Part shown: piece after piece, positions 55,690 to 64,000 of the stretch
How positions within the stretch are numbered: the stretch's first letter is position 1
Layout: each line of letters begins with the position of its first letter
DNA from: Adiantum capillus-veneris
Lineage: Eukaryota > Streptophyta > Polypodiopsida > Polypodiales > Pteridaceae
NCBI GenBank assembly: GCA_014529385.2
Contig: CM043967.1
Location: 80,548,278-80,612,277, forward strand
Direction: 5' to 3'
Length of the DNA stretch: 64,000 nt
Translations under genes and position numbers: made by a program
The notes under the pieces: generated by a model
Seen by the model: the letters and a program-made list of their open reading frames with translations, nothing else
Told to the model about the DNA's origin: nothing
The model's database searches: none

Positions 55690-56685
55690 AATTGAAAATA
55701 TGCTTTTGGAATTGTAATGGATAGCCATGGAATGCGGAGGTTGGCATTGATGAACTAACAAGCAAAGCCGATGTTGTACTTCTTGTTGAAACTTTGGAGC
55801 ATGATACACAAAGGATTAACGGCTTGGAGGATTACAATGTACATTCATTGATGTGGTCAAAGAATCTCAAGCAAGGAAGAGGGCAAGGAGGGGTAGCATG
55901 TATGGTTAAGAAAGGATTGGAAGATTTTGTATCAATTGTGGAAGATGACAAGTACAAACGTTCTGTATGGCTGAAAATTATGAAACCAAAAAGAGCACCC
56001 ATTTTTGTAGCCAGTTGTTACATTCCTCATCATGATTCCCCCTTTTATGCTTGCATGGATAGAGATCAGCCATTTTTTTCATTTAGAAGAGGACATTTCT
56101 TTTTTCAAAAGCGAAGGTGATGTTATTATTTTTAGGGATATGAATGCTCGCACAAACACATTGCAACATGATACTCGACAATTTGATATGCCATACATTT
56201 CAAGGGAGTTGGAGGAAGTTCACTTGTATGATCGTACTTTAATGGATGAGAAAGAGCCATATCACTATGAAAAGTTACTTTTACACATGTGTAATAGCAT
56301 GGGTATGCTCATTGCCAATGGTGTATCTTTGTGGAGTGGAACCAATGGATTTACATGTAGGAAACATAATGGGGACAATATGATTGACTATATGCTACTC
56401 TCTGAAGCCATCATGTATCGCATGAAAAGTTTTATGTTTGGCCAATGGACCCCGGAATCCGACCATCGGACCTTATGTATTGACCTTTCATGTGGAGAAG
56501 CAACTAAGCATGATAATCTTAGCCAAAGGAAAGAGCAATTATCACTATGTATGGATTTCAAACGGGCACCAATGTACATTAAAATGGTTGAGCAAAATTT
56601 ATGGATGACAAAGCTTCCATATGCCGCACCATTGGAAACTAAATGGGAAGCTTTCAAGAAAGTTATTTGTTCTTGTGCCAAATAA
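55690..56685 (+). pseudogene. LINE ORF2 endonuclease
   Basis: Endonuclease nicks target DNA for reverse transcription. Motifs: FWNCNG near 55707 (followed by a stop), SKADVVLLVETLEHDTQ, GGVACMVKKG, then after a shift near 56090 FRDMNARTN, GTNGFTCRKHNGDNMIDYML and the conserved SDHRTLCIDL near 56460. The expected GDxN motif reads RDMN. The frame ends at TAA 56683-56685. Confidence 0.8.
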
Positions 56686-58330
56686 TGCTTTTTCGTAAAG
56701 CATCTCCATGGTATCAACAAAGATAGATCACGCAAAAGGTGGTTTAATAAAGAATGTCAAGACGCTCGAAAGTCCTTGATAAATCTTGATGCAACTATGG
56801 ACAAAGACAACTATCAAAGTCATTTGCATACATATAAGGCATTGATTCAAAAGAAGAGAAGAAGATGGGAAGTAAAGCAAAAACTTTTTCAAGTCCATGA
56901 AAAGGCACATGCATATGGAAGATTCTGGAGAAACTTGAGGGGCAAGCCCGTTGAGAGTTTTGGTAACTTGAGTTTTATTGTAGAGAATTATATGAGCAAG
57001 CAAATGCTTAAAAAACACCATTTTCTGGGTCACTGTATGCCCTCTTTTTTTACTATTGAGGATGTATGTGGTGGGCTTGAAAAGTTGGCCACTCACAAAG
57101 CGGGAGATCTTCAAGGTATCAAGCCGGAGATGATCAAATGGACGGGAGATTTTACCCATTAGTGGATGTGTGATATGTTCAACCTTGCACTTCAACATGG
57201 TATGCTTTATGATTGGAGTACTAATTGGGTTAAGCCTTTGCATAAAGGAGGGGATGTAAAGAATGTAAACAACTACCGGACTATAATGATTGGGTCTCTT
57301 ATGGAAAAGTTCTTTGGGTGCATAATAGAGATGAAATTAAGTGATTGGGCCAAAGAGAATGATAAGCGTGCAAAAGGACAAGTGGGTTTTTGTCGATGCC
57401 ATAGCACCATTGATCATCTTGTCACTCTTCGTGTTCTCATGGAGGAAGTCGGTTGAAAGGCAAGCGATTGTATTGTTGTTTTGTGGACTTTAAGAAAGCC
57501 TTTGATATGACTCCACATAACAAATTGTGGAGAAGGATGGAGAACTCCAAGTGCCAAGTGAGTTTATGCTTTCGGTTTCTTGAATCTATGAGAAGGTGAT
57601 TTGTCAATTGCATACGGGAAGAGAAATTTCAAAAAAAATTGTAAGCACTATTGGAGTTAAACAAGGATGTCCATTGTCACCAACTCTCTTTGGTCTATGC
57701 ATCGATCAATTGAAACAAATGGTACTTAAATTTATGCAAGAAGAAGGCATTGAAGAGGTCACTATTTGCAATGCGGTAATCATGTTTTTTTGTATACGGA
57801 TGATGTAGTGCTTCTAGCACACACTTTAGAAGATGCAAAAAAGCTTATGGTTGTCAGAACTTTTGCTTGCATAGTGGGCTTAGTGCGAATGAATCCAAAA
57901 CAAAGATTATGCTTGTGAAAACCAACCATAAGGAGAATCCATGCATTGCGTACAACAATGAGAAACTTGAAGTTGTTGAGAGCTTTAAGTAACTTGGCCT
58001 TGACGTTCCATCCAATCACAAGTGACATGAGAGCATGTGTAATGCAAGAAACATCAAGTGTTGGGTTATCAAGAAGTATCTTTTTGATGCATTGGTGACA
58101 CCAATTCTTCTTTATGGAGTTGAAGTGCGGGACGGGAGCATCTCAAAGTCTACTTGGAAAGAGTTTGAGAATGTCCAAAAGCATTTTCTTACAAACTTTC
58201 TCCAAGTTAAGACACAAACACCATATTCGCTCCTACTTCTTGAGTCGAGATCTCTTCCAATTAAGGTTATGGGCATGGAAAGGGTTGTGAAGTACATGAT
58301 AAAGATGCGTCAAAACCCCTCACATTGACT
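56686..58330 (+). pseudogene. LINE ORF2 reverse transcriptase
   Basis: In changing frames: KKRRRWEVKQKLFQVHEKA, then LATHKAGDLQGIKPEMIKW (a stop follows at 57160), WVKPLHKGGDVKNVNNYRTI, GQVGFCRCHSTIDHLVTLR. The palm blocks are FVDFKKAFDMTPHNKLWRRM near 57480 and GVKQGCPLSPTLFGLCIDQL near 57650. The catalytic box reads YTDD at 57793-57804 rather than the usual [FY]ADD. The thumb follows (WVIKKYLFDALVTPILLYGVEV). Confidence 0.82.
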
Positions 58331-58850
58331 TCCTACAATTGCATGGGAAGCAAGCAAAAAAGTTCAAAAGATGCATAAAAGCAAGATCTTGAGTACGGGA
58401 TGGATGCAAGACATAAAGAAGTGGTTTGGGAGTTGGGATGCATTACACTTGCTACATGATGCGTCAATTGAATACCAAGTGAATGAAGCTTTTCTACAAC
58501 GCCAATGTATTACGACTTGCGAGAAATCCGGTGGGTCATGCACCCTTCATACATTACACCGCCCATATTGCCCACAGCTACAAAACCATGTTCTTCGTTG
58601 AAAAAGGAAACCGTACTCACACTTACATGCTTGAGCCTATCCCCTTGTCGGTGATACACAATATCGCAACCATTCGGCTTAGCTCCCATTTCCTTCGATG
58701 CGAGACAGGGCGTTGGGGCAATGGAGAAGAGTCAAATCGACTCACATTATGCTCACTGCAAGTTCGAGAGTCTGAATACCACACACTACTAGAGTGCTCA
58801 GCTTTTGGTCACATCCGAACTTGCTTCTCTCACATTTTCAGCCATGACTA
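58331..58850 (+). pseudogene. LINE ORF2 C-terminal domain
   Basis: RLSSHFLRCETGRWGNGEE, LTLCSLQVRESEYHTLLEC and SAFGHIRTC form a cysteine/histidine-containing tail typical of several non-LTR RTs. No RNase H follows. The frame shifts near 58480 and stops at TAA near 58849. Confidence 0.7.
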
Positions 58851-59010
58851 AGACCTACACACTTCCTCTCCTAGTCACAGTGTGGGCTCTCCATTGCGAC
58901 TCTCATCACCACAATTTTGGAGCATCGAGAGTCACTCATCAGCCACACACATACTACATCACATGTAACTTTGGTCCCAAAGGTCATATTTGACCTTCAA
59001 GGACGATAAT

Positions 59011-59014
<4 letters not shown>

Positions 59015-59080
<66 letters not shown>
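59015..59080. repeat. (TC)n microsatellite
   Basis: 33 TC units starting nine bases after aataaaat. It may mark the end of the LINE copy or be independent. Confidence 0.95.
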
Positions 59081-59082
<2 letters not shown>

Positions 59083-59321
59083 CCGGTCCAATTTCCCTCT
59101 TCCATTCACTTTTGCCCATCTATCCATCTTTTTTCTTTGCAAGGGAGGCCGGATGTGGAGCCGCATCATGTCCATCAGGACAGGAAGCCAAGTAGGGAGG
59201 TGTGCAGGAATGTGCAGACAAGCAACATAGGCAAGGGTGTACAACATTCCAAGGTCTATGGTTGCTTTCTACAAATTTTACTATCTTTAGAGAAACTTAA
59301 TGTCACAACAAGGGGAATTTT

Positions 59322-59425
59322 GGGAATTTATGACAAACTATTTGGGGGTATATTGGGATTTTTTGAAATTTGAGGAGTATTTTGGGAATTTCCGCAAATT
59401 AGAGGGGTATTTTGGTAATCTTCCC
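59322..59425 (-). repeat. Inverted flanking repeat, right arm
   Basis: The reverse complement of 53239-53324 with additional iterations of the same ~25-bp word. Ends ggtaatcttccc at 59425. Just outside, a 9-bp comparison (tcaaaaata left, ttagaatta right) agrees at 6 of 9 positions, too weak to call a TSD. Confidence 0.75.
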
Positions 59426-59440
59426 TTAGAATTATCATCT

Positions 59441-59441
<1 letters not shown>

Positions 59442-59515
<74 letters not shown>
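59442..59515. repeat. (GA)n microsatellite
   Basis: 37 GA units, 16 bp outside the right inverted arm. Confidence 0.95.
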
Positions 59516-59517
<2 letters not shown>

Positions 59518-60893
59518 ACCGATTGTTCTATCTGGATAGCAGTAAAGCAAGGTTACATGACCGTGCCCTAAGTCATTGTGGAGAATTGATATTAGATAAA
59601 TTGCTAAAAAAAACAACAGCAAATAGATAGCGTACAATCTTACTAACACTCACATCGGTAGCATCATGCCAATTGAGGTGTGTTTTTCTCTCTTCAATTG
59701 TTAAACGCATCTCCCCCTCCCCCACTGCGTGCATTGCATCCTTTAATGATTGAAACGTTCACACATGCTTTGTCTTTGGCTAACCTCTATAATGGACCAA
59801 ATGCTACATGAGAGAAGTTCTATCCAACATCATTTACTTTGATGCTTATTTTGTGGAATAAAGAGTCATTTAATGCTCTTGCATGTGAAACATATACATT
59901 TATCTTTATATGTAATGTAGCTTGTGTGCAAGCACATTCTTAGAAGTGCACATACGACCTCCAACCACCCAGCTGGCACTCTATAGCAATGTTTGTTGAT
60001 GTGGCGACACAGTTTTGGGTGATGGGCTACGACATTAACCAACATTTGGCAGAGGGAGCTTTTTGCATAAGATTAGGGAATCCAACATAAAGTTCATGGA
60101 GGGAGATTTTTCGATAAATTTGCAAACCATTCCATTTTCCATGAAAAGCTCCATCTAAATCTCCCTCTATTCCCCTACTCATGCACTTTGAATCAAATAA
60201 TTAAATGCTATTATGGAACAATTGGTCTTTCTCATATGTTTTGATCCTTGTATTAAGTTAGCACATAAGTAGTACATGATACGAGTTTACCAACAACTCA
60301 ATAGCTTTGCATTCGGCCTTTTCTTAGATAGTGCAAACCATCATAAACTAAATACTTATCTAAGTTTGGAGCTCACAATTCTTGAGAGAATTTGTATTGA
60401 AGAGTGATTGCCTTATTGATCTGTTAACATTAGAACTAAAAGTGGCCTTTGTGCCTTGATTAGTAGCATGAAAATTGAAAAACATATAATATGGAATTAT
60501 CAATGATAAACCACAGTTGTCAAGTAATGTTCCATAAATGATAGCAAAATGATTATTACCATGAATGAATGTCAACAAATTTTGTTGTAAAGAGATACGA
60601 GGGAGAGAAAATTACAAATTATATTCACAGACATAGAAGCGATATGGAATGTGATTAATCTCACCACAATCAAGTGTCTTATCCCTTGTCTTGGATAGTT
60701 GTTCAAAACTAGAAATAGAATAATTCATGTTATCTCAAGCTCTTCATTCATGAATTGACTTTAATAGAGAGATTTGATTGTCGATGATGCGCTTGTCCAA
60801 ATGTTTTCAAATATAGACATGTGCTAAGATGATACTTCTACTGTGTCCTCAGTGCCATCTCTACAACTTACAAATAGAGAAAACTCCATTGTT
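59516..60893. other. AT-rich sequence, no gene recognised
   Basis: No frame over 75 codons and no domain. Phrases such as agggagattt and ctccctctat occur in opposite orientations near 60090 and 60150, a weak inverted repeat. Confidence 0.5.
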
Positions 60894-61170
60894 TTATGGA
60901 GAGTTAGTAGTATAAAAGTCATTTGATAAAACTTGTGTAAAATCATGGATAGCAATACCATCCCATCAGCCAAAGAGCCAAGTGGTGATGATTAGCACAA
61001 GCTTAATAATATTTTGTTGATTCTCTTTTTTTATGGAGAGTTAGTAGTATAAAAATTATTTGATAAAACTTGTGTAAAATAATGGATAGAAGTACCATCC
61101 CATCAACTAGAGAGCCAAGTTGTGATGATTAGCACAAGCTTAATAATATTCTATTGATTCTCTTTTTTTC
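60894..61170. repeat. Tandem duplication, ~137-bp unit
   Basis: Two copies beginning atggagagttagtagtataa (about 60898 and 61034), each ending in ttgattctcttttttt. They differ at a modest number of positions. Confidence 0.9.
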
Positions 61171-61911
61171 TTTTTCCTTTTTGAAATTTTCATAGCAACA
61201 CGAATGTATATGTACAATATTTTAATGCTTTCATAATAGCGATCGTATAAATTTGGGGTTAAATGGCCATAGAAAGTCCAACAGTTGTAACCGAGATTGG
61301 GCGGCCAAGGAAATTTGTTAATCTGAGAATTGGCGACTGACCAAAATTTGAAGGTAACTAAACCAATCGAGTTCGGATCCGAACACTTCTCTGAGAGCGC
61401 CAATCGAGGTAAACTTGAGGTAGGAAAGATTGGACTCTTGAAATGGTCGGGATTGGTACTCACTAGGCCCTAAAGTTATGACCTTGGGTAGCCAATAGCA
61501 TTGTAAGGGCGGACAAGAAAGTTTGGTTGTAGGCTTTGGTAGGTGGTTGGAAAAAGAAAAATAGATCAATCAATAAAAATCATTTAAATTGAGTAGCAAA
61601 AAAAAATCCAAGTGGGTGGCATGTTAACCCTTACGGACACCCTATCGCCTTCGATGGACGCCTTATTACTTATTTGAGTCATGGACCGGGCTTGTCGGTC
61701 CAATAGATGTGTAGGCAATCGTCGATGAGAGGCACACCACTTATCCCATTTTTACATGATTTTTACTATGATCGGCCACTGTGGGCGCCCATGTGTGAAT
61801 GGGTCAGTCTCTTGTAAAGGTCCATTTTGACTTAAAATTTCATTCTTTGAGGTGCATGCTAAGAAGTGCTCTTGCTCTACCTCCATATCCTTCTCCTTGG
61901 TGTGCTCACGG
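61171..61911. other. No gene recognised
   Basis: Moderately AT-rich. A minus-strand frame of 107 codons (61463-61140) has no recognised domain. Confidence 0.45.
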
Positions 61912-61940
61912 GTGTGTGTGTGTGTGTGTGTGTGCGTGCG

Positions 61941-62033
<93 letters not shown>
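61912..62033. repeat. Compound microsatellite (GT)n-(GA)n
   Basis: (GT)n at 61912-61939 is followed by about 45 GA units at 61944-62033. ORFs through it are artefacts. Confidence 0.97.
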
Positions 62034-62035
<2 letters not shown>

Positions 62036-63334
62036 GAGCATTGTGGCGGCATCGATAGTGGCGGCTCCTTCTTCTTTGCAGCACAGGATCCTTCACGATG
62101 GAAAGCATTAAGCGGTGAGTGACACACCACTGCCTCTTTGAGCTTGCTAGGAATGTCTAGTCGTGTGCTTGCAGCCATTTGTGGCTCGCACATGGTGTTT
62201 GGCAAGTTCCCTGTCTCCGACACGTGCAGCAAAGCGCACATTTTTTACGTCGTTGTCGAGGACTGCCTTGCACTAAGCTCGAGGAGCACAAAGCCTTTCT
62301 TTCATCTGTTTTCAGCTTTTGTCTGAGTTTGTGTAGATCTGTTAGTGGTTGTAATGTGTAGGTTTGGCAGGATCTGTTAGAATCTGTTAGTGTTGAAATG
62401 TGCAGGTTTTTGCTAGATCTACTAAGTTCTGTAATGTGCAAGTGTTAGCAGGTATGTTAGTCAGTGTATAGTTCTGTAATGTGCAGCAGATAGTGAGCAG
62501 TAGACGGTGTAAAGGTTGATTGTTCTGTCAGTGTGTAGTTTACTGTGTTAGGCAGTGTGTGAGCAGAGATAATTAGTGTTAATTAGCTCTGTTAGCTGTA
62601 AGTAGGTTAGACAGAGCTGCCAGGGGCAGTTGTGTGTGCGTGTGAGCTCGGTGCCCACGCGCAATATTATCCAAAAAAAATTATTAAATAAAATAATTAT
62701 TAAAAATGCTCGAAAAATATGAGAAAAAAAGAAAAAAAAAGGAAGGATCGAAATCATTCCCCGAGCCCGAGCCCAGGCCCCAGGCCTCAGTCCTCAGTCT
62801 TATGATATAGTATAGACACTACTATATATATAAAGATTAGAACCTCAAGTGAGGGGAGGGCATGTGGGATAAGTCCTCCACCATTCCCTTCACACTTACC
62901 CTTTGGACTTACTAATTTTAGCCTTGTTCTTGACTAGGAAAATACTATTTTTAGGATTTTAAGTTCTTAAAATAACCAAATCAAGGGTTGTAAAGCATGG
63001 CACGTCCCTCTAACCAAGACACTCGTTTTGAGCTATCACACGCCATATATCCATGGCTTGGTTAAAAAAAGGACCTTTAAAAAAAAAAAAAAAAGAGTAA
63101 ATTTGGGTTACAAACGCCCAAAAAACTAGGTGAACGGCCTTCACGGGCACTCACCAACACTTATAGAGTGTTGAGATCACATGCACCTACGCTCCATCAT
63201 GTACTAGAGGACGATCACATAGAGAGTGTCTCCATTTACGCGGGCACTCATTATTCCTCCACATTAGGCTATAGGCCCTCAGCGCGAACCCAATGTAGTA
63301 CCACTCACCCAATCCCAATAGTTCAATCCAAGAC
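62034..63334. other. Unassigned, with diverged short repeats and a TATA-like site
   Basis: From 62340 to 62580 the word ctgtaatgtgcag/ctgttagtg recurs five or six times in diverged form. At 62820-62836 ctatatatataaag could be a TATA box in an unrecognised LTR. A 15-A run lies at 63078-63094. No domain found. Confidence 0.4.
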
Positions 63335-63667
63335 ATGCAAGACATGGGCCAATGGTCCAAGCCGAGCGTGCTTAGCCGCTTGAAGAAGACTTTTAGTAGA
63401 GCCACTCGCTCCGAACATGGAGCTAGCGATATAAATGAAGGGGGTGGGGAAGTAAATTCACCATTCATGACCAACGTAGACCCCATGCTCCTGGAGAGTG
63501 TGCATGTGAATAATCCATTCACTGCACCCCCTGACTCTTCAGAGCTAATCCCCTTCGAGGTTATCTTACCTGATGGTAGAAGCCTTTCCGAAGTGCAAGA
63601 GGTTGAGCGATATATCCTTACAGCTAGGAAAAAGGAAATCGAGAGCTTATGCAAGGCAGAGCAATAG
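63335..63667 (+). CDS. Uncharacterised 110-codon ORF
   Basis: ATG 63335 to TAG 63665-63667. It opens basic (SRLKKTFSRATRSEHG) and ends ILTARKKEIESLCKAEQ, a likely helix. I recognise no family. The same frame continues beyond the stop with few further stops for about 50 codons, so it may be the start of a retroelement gag running past the window edge. Confidence 0.35.
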   Translation: MQDMGQWSKPSVLSRLKKTFSRATRSEHGASDINEGGGEVNSPFMTNVDPMLLESVHVNNPFTAPPDSSELIPFEVILPDGRSLSEVQEVERYILTARKKEIESLCKAEQ

Positions 63668-64000
63668 AGAGATCTAAAGGCGAAGACCCCTATGTCAACA
63701 TCCATGCTAGTCAAGCAATCAAGTGCTCCTTAATTAGCAACCACTGAGGGTCAACCCATAAAGAGACACATTGCATTTAGTTCAAAAGACACCCCTAGCA
63801 CCTCAATCCTAAATGGAGCGTTTCAAAATGAGAACTGGGAGTATGAACTACAAACGGAGACTTTAACCGACCTATACACAGTATCACGTGGGTTGGTTAG
63901 ATGTTCTACAATCCATAACGGGTGCTTCTAGCATAGAGGAGCAACAACAAAGAGTTTGTGATGGCATCCATAGGGTTATTGAGCTAGAGAGGCAGAACAA
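63668..64000. other. Window end, no gene recognised
   Basis: Frames are short and broken. Nothing I can name. Confidence 0.4.

Larger units (their letters stand above)
54848..58850 (+). mobile_element. LINE (non-LTR retrotransposon), inactive
   Basis: ORF1 with a coiled coil and nucleic-acid-binding region, then ORF2 with an apurinic endonuclease and RT, in LINE order, without LTRs. The frame is broken at many places. I see no poly(A) tail; the 3' side ends about 150 bp before aataaaat and a (TC)n array at 59015. Its 5' end is not defined. Confidence 0.82.

Overview
This window looks like plant nuclear DNA from a transposon-dense genome. Nearly everything recognisable is a retroelement: Ty3 elements including chromoviruses with C-terminal chromodomains, Ty1/copia elements primed by initiator-Met tRNA, and a LINE. 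These sit among many long (GA/CT)n arrays. I found no intact host gene. The only host-like coding trace is a broken pentatricopeptide-repeat (PPR) fragment on the minus strand near 42.5-43.15 kb. The Ty3 lineages, one of which has a reverse transcriptase unlike the usual flowering-plant types, fit a non-flowering land plant such as a fern, but the sequence does not prove this.

Layout, with element names E1-E10 used throughout. 0.1-5.3 kb: E1, a complete but decayed chromovirus with 123-bp LTRs and CTATC target-site duplications (TSDs). 5.7-8.7 kb: minus-strand fragments of a chromovirus and of a copia family. 8.8-18.6 kb: a three-level copia nest, E4 containing E5 containing E6. 18.7-44.8 kb: a second nest, entirely inside one short-LTR Ty3 element, E7 (minus strand, CTATG TSDs). 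Inside E7 lies E8 (Ty3, minus strand). E8 is split by E9 (a young Tat-like Ty3, plus strand, GACGT TSDs) in its pol region and by E10 (a copia element, CTCCA TSDs) in its 5' LTR. 44.8-53.2 kb: degenerate remnants, including a copia LTR at 48.8 kb and a second copy of the minus-strand chromovirus fragment. 53.2-59.4 kb: a LINE flanked by inverted AT-rich repeats. 59.4-64 kb: tandem repeats, microsatellites and one uncharacterised ORF.

Every retroelement coding region is interrupted by stops, frameshifts or deletions. The best preserved are E9 (most domains readable, two LTRs nearly identical where they align) and E10 (an unbroken 695-codon frame covering reverse transcriptase and RNase H but lacking protease and most of integrase). 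The nesting gives a relative order: E7 before E8 before E9 and E10; E4 before E5 before E6. The most unusual local structures are the inversion-plus-deletion in the E9 3' LTR, PPR-derived sequence in an E8 LTR, and the 20-G polypurine tract of E1 that abuts the pol stop codon.
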